Program-made: the position numbers and the translations under genes
Notes under the pieces: model-generated
What the model was told of the DNA's origin: nothing
The model's input: the letters and a program-made list of their open reading frames with translations, nothing else
Databases searched by the model: none
Shown: positions 25,150 through 34,577 of the stretch, piece after piece
How positions within the stretch are numbered: the stretch's first letter is position 1
Layout: the number at the start of each line of letters is the position of its first letter
Source of the DNA: Lachnospiraceae bacterium
GTDB taxonomy: Bacteria; Bacillota; Clostridia; Lachnospirales; Lachnospiraceae
DNA length: 37,819 nt
Assembly (NCBI GenBank): GCA_011958945.1
Contig: BLLT01000014.1
Coordinates: forward strand, 1 to 37,819
Direction: 5' to 3'

Positions 25150-26028
25150 ATGGAAGGAAGAGGAGACTATATAGTAAGGGCTACGGCAGCGGGGGCGCAG
25201 ATACGGGCCTTCGCGGCGACTACCAGAGGGGTGGTGGAGGAGATGAGGCAGATTCACAACACCAGCCCGGTGGTCAGTGCGGCTTTAGGCAGGCTTTTGA
25301 CAGGAGGGGCCATGATAGGGGCTATGATGAAAGGGGAGGAGGACTTGCTCACTCTTCAAGTAATAGGAGACGGCCCCGTAGGTGGGATGACAGTGACTGC
25401 GGATTCCCATGGATATGTAAAGGGATATGCCAATGCCCCCCAGGTGATATTGCCTGCCAGCGCCCAGGGCAAGCTGGATGTGGGAAGGGCCGTAGGGAGC
25501 GGAAGCTTGCGTGTGATAAAGGATATGGGGTTAAAAGAGCCATATGTGGGGCAGACTATGCTCCAGACAGGTGAAATTGCCGAGGATTTGACTTACTATT
25601 TTGCAATTTCGGAACAGGTGCCTTCTTCGGTAGGGCTGGGAGTTCTGATGGAAGGGGATAATACGGTAAAGCAGGCCGGAGGGTTTATCTTACAGTTGAT
25701 GCCCTTTGCGGAGGAAGCTACAGTGGCGCAGCTGGAAGAAAATTTGCAGAAGTTCTCTTCGGTAACCGCGGTCTTGGAAGAGGGGAATTCCCCGGAGCAA
25801 ATGTTGGAAATGCTTTTGGACGGACTTTCTATGCAGATAGCAGATACCATGGAGACAAGGTATCGCTGCGGATGCTCCAAACAGAGGGTGGAAAGGGCGG
25901 TTGCCAGCATAGGAAAGAAAGATATTGAAGAAATGATAGCGGACGGGAAGGATATCGAGGTGGACTGCCATTTCTGCAATAAGAAATATGTGTTTTCTGT
26001 GGAAGAATTGAAACGTCTAATAGTGTGA
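25150..26028 (+). CDS. hslO: Redox-regulated chaperone Hsp33
   Basis: About 292 residues, the usual length. ATP-independent holdase switched on by oxidation. The C-terminal zinc switch is intact: 'RCGCSKQR' and, 33 residues on, 'CHFCNKKY' (CxC...CxxC). The N-terminal domain shows 'HNTSPVVSAALGRLLTGGAMIG' and 'GDGPVGGMTVTAD'. Start 25150 (MEGRGDYIVRATA), with AAGGAAGG upstream; the TTG 25144 of the ORF track is less likely. The long overlapping frame 25044-25574 is a shadow. Confidence 0.95.
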   Translation: MEGRGDYIVRATAAGAQIRAFAATTRGVVEEMRQIHNTSPVVSAALGRLLTGGAMIGAMMKGEEDLLTLQVIGDGPVGGMTVTADSHGYVKGYANAPQVILPASAQGKLDVGRAVGSGSLRVIKDMGLKEPYVGQTMLQTGEIAEDLTYYFAISEQVPSSVGLGVLMEGDNTVKQAGGFILQLMPFAEEATVAQLEENLQKFSSVTAVLEEGNSPEQMLEMLLDGLSMQIADTMETRYRCGCSKQRVERAVASIGKKDIEEMIADGKDIEVDCHFCNKKYVFSVEELKRLIV

Positions 26029-26071
26029 GGCAGTATGGAAATGAACATGGAAGAAAGGCATGGATATTGGC

Positions 26072-27994
26072 ATGGAACATGGATTTGTGAAGGCGGCGGC
26101 GGTAACGCCGCAGATAAAAGTAGCGGATACGGTATATAATGCGGAGCAGATTATATTAGGGATAGAAGAAGCGGCAGCTGCTGGGGCGAAGATTATCGTT
26201 TTCCCGGAGCTATGTATCACAGGATATACTTGCGGGGATTTATTTTTGCAGGGGCTGCTGCTTCAAAAGGCGCTGGACGGGCTTTTGATGATAGCGGGGC
26301 GGACACGGGAAATCGAAGCGCTGGTTTTTGTAGGGCTGCCTTTAGTGCGGGAAAATAAATTATATAATGTAGCCGCCATACTGTACCAGGGAGAAATCCG
26401 CGGATTTGTTCCCAAGGCTAATATCCCGGCTTATGCGGAATTTTATGAAAGCAGGCATTTTGAGGAAGGCAACAGGAAGCCGGTGGAGTATGTGCTGAAA
26501 AACGGGGAAGAGGAGCAGGCGGTTCCATTTGGAACGAACCTTTTATTCGAGATAGATGCGGTGAAAGGCTTAAAGGTGGGCTGTGAAATATGCGAAGATA
26601 TCTGGGTGGCCGATTCTCCGGCCAATTCCCATGCAAAAGCAGGGGCCACGGTAATCGTGAACCTTTCGGCATCGGATGAAACGGTGGGGAAGGATGAGTA
26701 TCGGGAGATGCTGGTGAAGGCTTCCAGCGCCAGAAATATTGCAGGCTATGTATATACCAGCGCTGGGGAAGGGGAATCCACCCAGGATTTGGTATTTAGC
26801 GGCCATAATATTATCGCGGAAAACGGAACGGTGCTGGCACAGTCGAAAAGATTTGCGAACCAGACAGTTTATGGAGATATAGACATCAGCAGGATATGCC
26901 ATGAGAGGCGGAGGATGAGCACCTTCCGCCAGGAAGAGGATGGATCATACCGTACGGTGAAGATTACCATGAAAAAAGAAAAAACGGAAATTTCCCGGAA
27001 GTTTAGCTGTCTGCCTTTTGTTCCGGAGGATAAGGAAAAGAGGAACAAACGGTGCGATGAAATTCTTTCCATCCAGTCTTTTGGGCTGAAAAAGCGTTAT
27101 GAGCATACAGGCTGCAAAAAGGCGGTAATAGGGATTTCCGGCGGGCTGGATTCCACATTAGCCCTGCTTGTGACGGCCAGAACCTTCGATATGCTTTCTA
27201 TAGAAAGGCATAATATTGTCTCAGTGACCATGCCTTGCTTTGGCACAACAGACAGGACTTATGATAATGCCTGCAAGCTGGCCAGGGTTTTGGGGACGGA
27301 TTTGCGCGAGATTCCCATTAAAGAGGCAGTGGCTCTTCATTTCGAAGAAATAGGGCATGATATGGATAATCATGATGTGACCTACGAAAACAGCCAGGCC
27401 AGGGAACGGACGCAGATTCTGATGGATGTGGCCAATCAGGAAAATGCATTAGTGATCGGAACCGGGGATATGTCCGAACTGGCTCTTGGATGGGCTACGT
27501 ATAACGGTGACCATATGTCCATGTACGGGGTGAATGCCGGGGTGCCTAAGACATTGGTAAGGCATCTGGTGCAGTATTATGCGGATACCTGTGGCAATGG
27601 AGAACTAAAAGAGGTGCTGCTGGACGTATTGGATACGCCGGTCAGCCCGGAACTGCTGCCGCCTGTGGACGGGGTCATTGCCCAGAAGACGGAAGACTTG
27701 GTGGGGCCTTATGAACTTCATGATTTTTTCCTTTATTATATGCTCCGGTGCGGATTTGAGCCGGATAAGATATATCGTATTGCCTGTATGTCCTTCGTAC
27801 AGCAGTATGAAAAAGAAGTAGTGCTGAAATGGTTAAAAACCTTCTACCGAAGATTTTTTAACCAGCAGTTTAAACGCTCCTGCCTGCCGGATGGGCCAAA
27901 GGTGGGGAGTGTTGCCTTATCGCCCAGGGGAGATTTACGCATGCCGTCGGATGCCTGCGGGCGTATTTGGCTGGAGGGGTTGGAAAATAAATAA
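26072..27994 (+). CDS. nadE: Glutamine-dependent NAD+ synthetase
   Basis: About 640 residues with an N-terminal nitrilase-type glutaminase and a C-terminal synthetase domain, making NAD+ from nicotinate adenine dinucleotide, ATP and glutamine. Glutaminase triad: Glu in 'FPELCITGYTCGD', Lys in 'VPKANIPAY', Cys in 'GCEICEDIW'. Synthetase: P-loop 'GISGGLDSTLAL', 'GTGDMSELALGW' and 'GVPKTLVRHLV'. Start at MEHGFVKAAAVTP (26072) by family; ATG 26060 is an alternative with AAAGG only 3 nt upstream. Monocistronic end at the following hairpin. Confidence 0.95.
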   Translation: MEHGFVKAAAVTPQIKVADTVYNAEQIILGIEEAAAAGAKIIVFPELCITGYTCGDLFLQGLLLQKALDGLLMIAGRTREIEALVFVGLPLVRENKLYNVAAILYQGEIRGFVPKANIPAYAEFYESRHFEEGNRKPVEYVLKNGEEEQAVPFGTNLLFEIDAVKGLKVGCEICEDIWVADSPANSHAKAGATVIVNLSASDETVGKDEYREMLVKASSARNIAGYVYTSAGEGESTQDLVFSGHNIIAENGTVLAQSKRFANQTVYGDIDISRICHERRRMSTFRQEEDGSYRTVKITMKKEKTEISRKFSCLPFVPEDKEKRNKRCDEILSIQSFGLKKRYEHTGCKKAVIGISGGLDSTLALLVTARTFDMLSIERHNIVSVTMPCFGTTDRTYDNACKLARVLGTDLREIPIKEAVALHFEEIGHDMDNHDVTYENSQARERTQILMDVANQENALVIGTGDMSELALGWATYNGDHMSMYGVNAGVPKTLVRHLVQYYADTCGNGELKEVLLDVLDTPVSPELLPPVDGVIAQKTEDLVGPYELHDFFLYYMLRCGFEPDKIYRIACMSFVQQYEKEVVLKWLKTFYRRFFNQQFKRSCLPDGPKVGSVALSPRGDLRMPSDACGRIWLEGLENK

Positions 27995-28000
27995 TTGTAA

Positions 28001-28042
28001 AATCCAGCCCGTTAATATTTGCTTTTGGCAAAGGGCTGGATT
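28001..28042. terminator. Bidirectional terminator between convergent genes
   Basis: AATCCAGCCC/GGGCTGGATT perfect 10-bp stem, with an inner TTTGC...GGCAAA helix. It serves nadE on the plus strand and the 28068 gene on the minus strand. Confidence 0.8.
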
Positions 28043-28067
28043 CTTATATGCAGCAGCGACTGCTGCT

Positions 28068-28544
28068 TTACTGCCCGTCGGCAGCAACCGCATTTGCCGC
28101 AGCGGCGGCCTCGGCTTTTTGAAGGGAGGATTTAATCGCATCAAGCAGAACCATGGAAGTATATTTGTTATCGTCCGAATAGGTAATGCCGTCCAGGGAT
28201 TGGTTTTCGCATATCTGCGATGCCAGGTCTTCGAAGGCCGGCTCGATGAGAGGGTACATGGCAGCTACCGCGTCATCCAGGTTGACAATACGGATGCTGT
28301 TTATATTTGCTTCATCTACCGTTACCTCAATATCCACAACGTTATCATTCAGCACGAGAGAAGTCGTATAGACGCCGGGCATATAAGAGTTCGCCGGCTG
28401 TATGGTACTGGAGTCTTTATCCTTATTCTTGGGGAGGAACATAATAATTAAAAGTATAATAAAGAGTATCCCAAGAACGGCAAAGATGCCGGTATATATT
28501 AATTCTTTTAGGTGAAGCACAACAATTTTGGTTTTGGAACTCAT
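28068..28544 (-). CDS. Membrane-anchored protein with a divergent FMN-bind-like domain
   Basis: 158 residues: one N-terminal TM helix ('IFAVLGILFIILLIIMFL') and an outside domain. 'PGVYTTSLVLNDNVVDIEVTVDEANINSIRIV' and 'TSMVLLDAIKSSLQKA' follow the plan of FMN-bind domains of RnfG/NqrC-like proteins. The usual 'SGAT-x-TS' flavin-attachment stretch reads 'TYSDDNKYTS', so covalent FMN is doubtful. It may be a structural or sensor version. The Ala-rich C-terminus is unstructured. Divergent from glnA; function unknown. Confidence 0.6.
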   Translation of the reverse strand: MSSKTKIVVLHLKELIYTGIFAVLGILFIILLIIMFLPKNKDKDSSTIQPANSYMPGVYTTSLVLNDNVVDIEVTVDEANINSIRIVNLDDAVAAMYPLIEPAFEDLASQICENQSLDGITYSDDNKYTSMVLLDAIKSSLQKAEAAAAANAVAADGQ

Positions 28545-28640
28545 AGCAATATTCCCGCCTGTTTTCTTTTTACTATCATATTAATGTATGATGGGTTTTA
28601 TGACTATGGGAATACGAGACGGGAAAATTTTAAATTGGTA

Positions 28641-28670
28641 TTGACAATTCCATCTAACACTTGCTATTAT
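28641..28670 (+). promoter_or_regulatory. glnA promoter
   Basis: TTGACA (28641-28646), an 18-bp spacer, then TGC-TATTAT (extended -10, 28665-28670). Start near 28677, giving a leader of about 250 nt. Confidence 0.7.
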
Positions 28671-28681
28671 AATATGAGACA

Positions 28682-28716
28682 AAGGCGTTCTTAAGGGTAG
28701 GAACGTCTTTTTTTAT
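28682..28716 (+). terminator. glnA leader terminator 1 (attenuator) with hexaloop
   Basis: AAGGCGTTCTT pairs with AGGAACGTCTT (11 bp, two wobbles) around the loop AAGGGT, then TTTTT. It begins within about 10 nt of the predicted transcript start, so it would stop glnA transcription unless overcome. The loop has A at 1 and G at 4, the ANTAR-target rule. Confidence 0.75.
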
Positions 28717-28740
28717 TACGCCACGGCGTTGTCAGTACTA

Positions 28741-28768
28741 GGAATTGGCCGCCGAACCAATTCTTTTT
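28741..28768 (+). terminator. glnA leader hairpin 2 (terminator-like)
   Basis: GAATTGG-CCGCCGAA-CCAATTC followed by TTTTT. It is a second potential stop in the same leader. CGGCG upstream (near 28725) could pair with CGCCG in its loop as an alternative fold. Confidence 0.6.
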
Positions 28769-28769
28769 A

Positions 28770-28852
28770 TGCGCAGGCCCGCATATGGAAGTCGGCTGCC
28801 AAGCAGCATGTGGGACGCGCATTGAGTAGGGGCAAAAATTTCCCCTGCTTAA
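28770..28852 (+). ncRNA. Structured intergenic element B in the glnA leader
   Basis: TGCGC/GCGCA outer, CCCGCAT (28778-28784)/ATGTGGG (28808-28814) middle and GCTGC/GCAGC inner stems, with about 10 unpaired bases only on the 5' side (ATGGAAGTCG). An 11-bp hairpin TTGAGTAGGGG/CCCCTGCTTAA (28822-28852) follows. Same plan as element A at 12564. The ORF-track extension of glnA through this region (28729-28929) is not coding. Confidence 0.55.
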
Positions 28853-28929
28853 TTGCACAGTTCCATGCAAGGCGATTGCGCATATTGCGTGAAAGGTTTC
28901 AGGATTTTGAAAGGAGCATAGTTATTAAG

Positions 28930-30264
28930 ATGAAGAGAAATTATACAAGGGAAGATATCATGAATCTGGTAAGGGAAGAGGATGTAGAATTTATCCGGCT
29001 GCAGTTTACCGATATGTTTGGGAATCTGAAAAATGTGGCGATTACATCCAGCCAGCTGGAAAAGGCATTGGACAATAAGTGTATGTTTGACGGCTCTTCG
29101 ATAGAAGGGTTTGTGAGGATTGAGGAATCGGATATGTATCTTTATCCGGATTTTAGCACATGGCAGATTTTCCCATGGCGGCCTCAACGGGGAAAGGTGG
29201 CAAGGCTCATTTGCGATATTTACCGGCCAAACGGGAATCCTTTCGAGGGAGACCCAAGATATATTTTGAAATGTGCCATACGGGAAGCGGAAAAGCTGGG
29301 ATATCATTTTGAGGTTGGGCCGGAATGTGAGTTTTTCCTGTTCCATACGGATGAAAATGCCCTTCCTACCACAATTACCCATGAACAGGCAGGATATTTC
29401 GATTTAGGCCCGGTGGACTTTGGGGAAAATGCAAGGCGGGATATGGTACTTACTTTGGAGGATATGGGATTTATTATTGAAGCTTCCCATCATGAAGTTG
29501 CTCCGGCACAGCATGAAATTGATTTTAAATATGACGAGGCTCTTTCTACCGCGGACAATATTATGACATTTAAGCTGGCGGTGAAGACGATTGCGAAACG
29601 CCATGGCCTGCATGCCACATTTATGCCCAAACCGAAATTTGGCGTTAATGGTTCGGGGATGCATATTAATATGTCATTGTCGAAAGAAGGGAAAAATATT
29701 TTTGCCGACCCTTCCGACGAATTGGGCTTAAGTAAGGAAGCATATTACTTTATCGGAGGCATTATGAAGCATATGAAGGGGATGACAGCGATTACCAATC
29801 CGTTAGTTAATTCCTATAAGAGGCTTGTGCCTGGGTATGAGGCGCCTGTTTATATTGCCTGGAGCGCAACCAATCGAAGTCCGTTAATCAGGATTCCGGC
29901 GTCCAGGGGAGAAGGGACCAGAATAGAACTTAGATGCCCGGACCCGTCAGCAAATCCTTATTTAGCACTGGCGGTATGTTTAAGGGCTGGCCTGGATGGC
30001 ATCAGCAACCGGATTATGCCGCCAAAGAGTGTGGACAGGAATATATTTACGATGACGCCGGACGAACGGAAAGAAGCAAAAATCGAAGCGCTTCCCGGAA
30101 CACTGATTGAAGCGGTGCATGAACTGGAAAAAGATGAATTTATCCAAGCGGTTCTCGGAAAGCATGTGAGCGATAAGTACCTTGAAGCGAAAAAGGCGGA
30201 ATGGGCGGAATACAGTTCCCAAGTGACTGAATGGGAAATAGGGGTGTATCTGAACAAATTTTAG
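28930..30264 (+). CDS. glnA: Glutamine synthetase, type I
   Basis: 444 residues from ATG 28930 ([11 protein letters not shown]) behind AAAGGAG, the normal GSI-alpha length; the ORF track adds 67 leader-derived residues. Makes glutamine from glutamate, ammonia and ATP; dodecameric, cytosolic. Visible: '[10 protein letters not shown]', '[10 protein letters not shown]' (metal Glu), '[11 protein letters not shown]', '[17 protein letters not shown]', '[17 protein letters not shown]' and '[19 protein letters not shown]'. The adenylylation-type Tyr region of GSI-beta is absent, as expected. It is followed by an ANTAR-protein gene, and the leader carries attenuator hairpins, suggesting nitrogen control by antitermination. 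Confidence 0.96.
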   Translation: MKRNYTREDIMNLVREEDVEFIRLQFTDMFGNLKNVAITSSQLEKALDNKCMFDGSSIEGFVRIEESDMYLYPDFSTWQIFPWRPQRGKVARLICDIYRPNGNPFEGDPRYILKCAIREAEKLGYHFEVGPECEFFLFHTDENALPTTITHEQAGYFDLGPVDFGENARRDMVLTLEDMGFIIEASHHEVAPAQHEIDFKYDEALSTADNIMTFKLAVKTIAKRHGLHATFMPKPKFGVNGSGMHINMSLSKEGKNIFADPSDELGLSKEAYYFIGGIMKHMKGMTAITNPLVNSYKRLVPGYEAPVYIAWSATNRSPLIRIPASRGEGTRIELRCPDPSANPYLALAVCLRAGLDGISNRIMPPKSVDRNIFTMTPDERKEAKIEALPGTLIEAVHELEKDEFIQAVLGKHVSDKYLEAKKAEWAEYSSQVTEWEIGVYLNKF

Positions 30265-30413
30265 TGTTCTGGCCGATTGTCAGTTCGATATGTTCCAGCT
30301 ATTGACGGAAGGTAATCAGTTCAGCACACGAATGTGTAGATGTGACAAAGACTCCGGCCCTTTTGCCGCAGATATAACTTGAAATGGCTGGATGGAAGAA
30401 AGGGGGTGGGGAT

Positions 30414-30959
30414 ATGGCTGGTATCATTGTGGCATTTCCGAAAGAGGAGGATGCCAGAAAGATAAAAAACCTTCTGGTAAGAAATGGGTTTTCTGTATCG
30501 TCGGTTTGCACAACAGGGGCACAGGCTATCGGATTGGCGGATAGTTATAGCCAAGGCATTGTAATCTGCGGTTACCGCCTGCCGGATATGATGTATCAGG
30601 AACTTTACAATTGCCTGCCTTCAGGGTTTGAAATGCTGCTTATGGCATCCCGACATATACTTGCCGAATGTATGGATAACGGTATTGTTTGCCTGGCTAT
30701 GCCGATGAAGGTGCTTGATCTGGTAAATACTGTAGATATGCTGCTGCACACAGTACAAAGGCGGCACGGGAAAATGCGGGAAAAGCCAAAAGAGCGCAGC
30801 GGGGAAGAAATCAGTCTGATTCATGAAGCCAAGTATTTGCTTATGGACAGGAATCATATGACGGAAGACGAAGCATACAGATATATTCAAAAGTGCAGCA
30901 TGGACAGTGGAACAAAAATGGCGGAAACAGCGCAGATGGTGCTGGCTATGATGAAATAA
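30414..30959 (+). CDS. ANTAR-domain RNA-binding antiterminator with a degenerate receiver
   Basis: 181 residues from ATG 30414 (MAGIIVAFPK) behind GGGGGTGG. Residues 1-105 fold like a response-regulator receiver, but the phospho-acceptor position reads 'GIVICGYRLPD' (no Asp), so it is not a normal phospho-switch. Residues about 120-178 are an ANTAR domain ('EAKYLLMDRNHMTEDEAYRYIQKCSMDSGTKMAETAQMVL'), which in known cases binds paired hexaloop hairpins in nascent mRNA and prevents termination. Placed 150 bp after glnA on the same strand; the leader of glnA is the natural target. Confidence 0.85.
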   Translation: MAGIIVAFPKEEDARKIKNLLVRNGFSVSSVCTTGAQAIGLADSYSQGIVICGYRLPDMMYQELYNCLPSGFEMLLMASRHILAECMDNGIVCLAMPMKVLDLVNTVDMLLHTVQRRHGKMREKPKERSGEEISLIHEAKYLLMDRNHMTEDEAYRYIQKCSMDSGTKMAETAQMVLAMMK

Positions 30960-30964
30960 GAAGG

Positions 30965-31010
30965 AAACGTGCTTGAAAGATGCGGGATGAACTTTCGGGT
31001 ACGTTTATTT
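30965..31010 (+). terminator. Terminator of the glnA-ANTAR unit
   Basis: AAACGT...ACGTTT outer and GAAAG...CTTTC inner stems, followed by the T-rich ATTTCTTT. It starts 5 bp after the ANTAR stop. Confidence 0.65.
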
Positions 31011-31074
31011 CTTTGCCCTATAGGAATAGGGGGGGAACTGGGCCAATTCTTTTTACTTGTGTAATAGTTCAAGC

Positions 31075-31103
31075 TTGACTTTTTATGGGATATAGACGAT
31101 ATT
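31075..31103 (+). promoter_or_regulatory. Promoter of the coiled-coil gene
   Basis: TTGACT, 17-bp spacer, GATATT. A good -35 and a five-of-six -10. Confidence 0.6.
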
Positions 31104-31199
31104 ATTTATATAGTACAGAGGTATGGCGGATTTTTGTATAGGAATACGAAAAGCAGACGGCCAGTAGGGCGGGAAAGAATAGAAGGGGGCGCATTTTTA

Positions 31200-31793
31200 A
31201 TGAAAATCGGCGAGGCGCAGCATATTTATAGAAAACAAGTGAGCGATTACAGGGAGCAAAGGGCGGCAATATCTAAGAGGCTGGAAACTATCCGTTCAAA
31301 GATGGATGCATCTCCTAATAATAGGGAACAGTTTGAATCGGAGGCGGCGGCTTTGGAATTGACCTTAGATTCGTTGGATGAGAAACAGGCAGAGTATGAA
31401 AAATACTTGGAGCAGCTGTCGGAGAAATATTGTGCGTACTGGAATACAACGGTAGCCGAGCAGCAGGCGGATGCCATGGAAGAGTATGCTGTGGATATGG
31501 GTAAAATCATGGAAGTGGCACGGCGCATTATGAAAGGGGCAATTGTTCCGGCATCGGATGAAAAGAAATTGATGGAATTCAGCAATGAAATGTACCAGAC
31601 AGCAAAAAGCGTAGGAGCCATGATACGGCGGCAAAAGCGTGAAAAATATGATACCCTCTGGGGCGAAGAGGAGGAGAAGGAATATGAAGACCCCAAGGAG
31701 GCAGCAGAGAATGCACAGGCGCCAAGCGGCGCTCCAGCAGTAGTGGATGCGGCGGAAAGCATGCCATCTGCAGGAGGAGAAGACATGCAGTAA
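31200..31793 (+). CDS. Coiled-coil protein of unknown function
   Basis: 197 residues from ATG 31200 (MKIGEAQHIY) with AAGGGGG upstream. Almost entirely helical with heptads ('YREQRAAISKRLETIRSKM', 'SEAAALELTLDSLDEKQAEYEKYLEQL'), then an acidic, Ala/Pro-rich disordered tail. No signal peptide or TM segment, so cytoplasmic. Not recognised as a named family; it could be a structural partner of an envelope or motility machine, but nothing nearby says which. The 60-residue ORF that follows (31794-31976) is probably not a gene. Confidence 0.7.
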   Translation: MKIGEAQHIYRKQVSDYREQRAAISKRLETIRSKMDASPNNREQFESEAAALELTLDSLDEKQAEYEKYLEQLSEKYCAYWNTTVAEQQADAMEEYAVDMGKIMEVARRIMKGAIVPASDEKKLMEFSNEMYQTAKSVGAMIRRQKREKYDTLWGEEEEKEYEDPKEAAENAQAPSGAPAVVDAAESMPSAGGEDMQ

Positions 31794-31836
31794 TTGGAAA
31801 GTTATGGACAGCTATGTATATCATTTGAAAAGGGAG

Positions 31837-31864
31837 TTGTTTTTATTAAAAAAACTGATATAAT
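31837..31864 (+). promoter_or_regulatory. Promoter of the hybrid kinase
   Basis: TTGTTT, 16-bp spacer, perfect TATAAT. About 120 nt upstream of the kinase AAGGAGG. Confidence 0.6.
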
Positions 31865-31991
31865 TGTAATATCAAAGGGCAATATAAAATATTCGATATT
31901 CTTATGGGTAATCAGCTGTACAGGCGGCCTGGGAGAAGAAAAATATATAGCGATGGTCGCGAGACGAAAGACCTAAGGAGGAAAAATAAAC

Positions 31992-34577
31992 ATGGGTATC
32001 CATGATCAGGATAAGAAAAGAAGCCATACAACACATTTTTTGGTGGGGAGCTTTACCTGTCTTATGATTATAAGTGCGGTGGCATTTTTATGCTTGGGAT
32101 ATTATATGAGCCAGGTGAGCAAGGATGCCATTAATGATGTGGGCAATTTATATATGATGGGTATGAATGAACAGATTACTGCTCATTTCCGTACGATAAT
32201 GGACTTGAAGCTGGAGCAGGCGGAAGCCGTAGTAGAAACAGTTTCCGGAGATGGGGATGAACAAGATGTAGAGCAATTATATGAAGAATTGATTTACAGG
32301 GTTCAAATCAGAAATTTTAATTATCTTGCGCTCTATTCTGAAAGCGGGAAGCTGGAAATGGTGTATGGGGATCAGATCAGCCTGGATGACCCGGAGCCGT
32401 TTTACCAGTCATTAAAGAATAAAGAAAAGAAAATTGCAGTGGGAAGGGATAGCGCTGGAAATGAAATAGTGATGTTTGGCATTAGCGCAGATTACGAGAT
32501 GAGAAATGGTGAGAGGAGTATGGCAATAGTCATGGCTCTTCCTATTGAGTATATCAGTACAATGCTGGAAACGGAAGAAGAGGATGCATTGATGTACTCC
32601 CATATTATCAGACAGGATGGCAGCTTTATTGTGAGCGGCATGAACGATGAATATGATGATTATTTCAGCAGTCTTTACGGAAGGTATAAAAATGATGATC
32701 CCAAGAAAATAGAGGCATTTGTTGAAGAACTTACTGATGCTATGAAAAAAGGGGAAAATTATGCGGTGATACCTGATTTTGACGGAAGCAGGCAGCAGAT
32801 ATATTGCACTTCCCTCCCCTATTCGGAGTGGCATCTGATTACAATACTGCCATTTGGAATATTAAATGAAACGGTGGAGAGTTTAAACGAAGACAGGACG
32901 ATTGCTACTATGTCGGTCTGTGCGGTGATATTGCTTGCTTTGCTGCTGATTTTTTATGTATATTATAGAATGACCTGCCAGCAGCTGGCGGATTTGGAGG
33001 AAGCGCGTCAGGATGCTTTACATGCAACGAAAGCCAAGAGTGAATTTCTTTCCAACATGAGCCATGATATCCGTACGCCGATGAATGCAATTGTAGGGAT
33101 GACGGCAATTGCAACAACGCATATTGATGATAAAGAGCAAGTAAGGAACTGTTTGAAAAAGATTGCCCTATCCGGCAAACATCTTCTGGGGCTGATTAAC
33201 GATGTACTGGATATGTCCAAGATTGAAAGCGGAAAAATGACGCTTACAGCAGAACGCATTTCCCTAAGGGAAGTAGTGGAAGGCATTGTAAGCATCGTGC
33301 AGACGCAGGTGAAAGGAAAAGGGCAAAACTTTAACGTACATATTGATAATATTATGGTAGAGGATGTGTACTGCGATAGTGTACGCCTGAATCAAGTGTT
33401 ATTGAATTTGCTGTCCAATGCGGTGAAGTATACGCAGGAAGGGGGTACGATACAATTATCCCTGTTCCAGGAGGAGGCACCGCCGGAAAAAGGGAATACG
33501 TTTGTCAGAACACATGTTACGGTTAGAGATAATGGAATCGGTATGGGGGCGGAGTTCCTGGAGCATATTTTTGACTCATATTCCAGGGCAGATAACAAGC
33601 GCGTTCAGAAAACGGAAGGGGCCGGACTGGGCATGGCAATCACAAAATATATTGTGGATGTGATGCAGGGCAGTATAACGGTAAACAGTGAACCGAATAA
33701 AGGAACGGAATTCCATTTGATTTTGGATTTGGAGAAAGCAACGGAGGGGGAAATGGACATGGTACTGCCGGCATGGAAAATGCTGGTGGTGGATGATGAT
33801 GAGATATTATGCCGTACAGCGGTGGATGCGCTGGATTCGATCGGTATACAGGCCGACTGGACATTGAGCGGGGAGAAGGCCATCGATATGGTGACAAAAC
33901 ATCATCAAATGAGGGATGACTATCAGATTGTTATGTTAGACTGGAAGCTTCCCGGCATGGATGGCATCTTTGTTGCAAAGCAGATTCGGCGCATTATAGG
34001 CGATTCCATGCCAATTATTTTGATTTCGGCTTATGACTGGAGCGATTTCGAAAAGGAGGCAAGGGAAGCGGGCATTGATGGATTTATTGCGAAGCCGTTA
34101 TTTAAGTCAACGCTGTTTTATGGTTTGAAGAAATATATGGGCGTGGAAGAAGAGCATAGCAAGGAGCAGAAGAATCAGGACTTGTGCGGATGCCATATAT
34201 TAGTTGCGGAAGATAATGATTTGAATTGGGAAATATTGGAGGAACTGCTGTCCGATGCGGGCATGGAACTGGAATGGGCGGAAAACGGTAAAATATGTGT
34301 GGAGAAACTTCAATCATCAGAGCCTGGAACCTATGATGCGATACTCATGGATGTGCGTATGCCTATTATGAATGGATATGAGGCTACCAGGGAGATCCGG
34401 GCATTAAATCATCCAGATGCACAGAATATCCCTATTATAGCCATGACGGCAGATGCTTTTTCAGAAGATATTCAGAAGTGCCTGGAAAGCGGCATGAATG
34501 CCCATACGGCTAAGCCGATTAATCTGGATGAAGTGCTCTCCTTGCTGAAAAGGTTTATCATGCAGGAAAAAAACTGA
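31992..34577 (+). CDS. Hybrid sensor histidine kinase with two receiver domains
   Basis: 861 residues behind AAGGAGG. TM1 at about 21-40, an extracellular sensor of about 265 residues of Cache/PAS-like type, TM2 at about 307-326, then HisKA ('KSEFLSNMSHDIRTPMNAI', phospho-His about 358) and an intact HATPase ('RLNQVLLNLLSNAVKYT', 'DNGIGMG', 'GAGLGMAITK'). Receiver 1 ('LVVDDDE', 'VMLDWKLPGMDG') and receiver 2 ('LVAEDND', 'ILMDVRMPIMNGYEA') both keep the Asp acceptor. No Hpt domain, and no partner regulator next to it, so the output is unknown. This orphan double-receiver form is common in Lachnospiraceae. Confidence 0.92.
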   Translation: MGIHDQDKKRSHTTHFLVGSFTCLMIISAVAFLCLGYYMSQVSKDAINDVGNLYMMGMNEQITAHFRTIMDLKLEQAEAVVETVSGDGDEQDVEQLYEELIYRVQIRNFNYLALYSESGKLEMVYGDQISLDDPEPFYQSLKNKEKKIAVGRDSAGNEIVMFGISADYEMRNGERSMAIVMALPIEYISTMLETEEEDALMYSHIIRQDGSFIVSGMNDEYDDYFSSLYGRYKNDDPKKIEAFVEELTDAMKKGENYAVIPDFDGSRQQIYCTSLPYSEWHLITILPFGILNETVESLNEDRTIATMSVCAVILLALLLIFYVYYRMTCQQLADLEEARQDALHATKAKSEFLSNMSHDIRTPMNAIVGMTAIATTHIDDKEQVRNCLKKIALSGKHLLGLINDVLDMSKIESGKMTLTAERISLREVVEGIVSIVQTQVKGKGQNFNVHIDNIMVEDVYCDSVRLNQVLLNLLSNAVKYTQEGGTIQLSLFQEEAPPEKGNTFVRTHVTVRDNGIGMGAEFLEHIFDSYSRADNKRVQKTEGAGLGMAITKYIVDVMQGSITVNSEPNKGTEFHLILDLEKATEGEMDMVLPAWKMLVVDDDEILCRTAVDALDSIGIQADWTLSGEKAIDMVTKHHQMRDDYQIVMLDWKLPGMDGIFVAKQIRRIIGDSMPIILISAYDWSDFEKEAREAGIDGFIAKPLFKSTLFYGLKKYMGVEEEHSKEQKNQDLCGCHILVAEDNDLNWEILEELLSDAGMELEWAENGKICVEKLQSSEPGTYDAILMDVRMPIMNGYEATREIRALNHPDAQNIPIIAMTADAFSEDIQKCLESGMNAHTAKPINLDEVLSLLKRFIMQEKN

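Noticed and set aside
25044-25574. 176-residue ORF overlapping hslO
   Set aside because: Gly/Arg-rich out-of-frame shadow of a clearly real Hsp33 gene.
31794-31976. 60-residue ORF before the hybrid kinase
   Set aside because: It overlaps the kinase promoter and has no ribosome site; the spacer reading explains it better.
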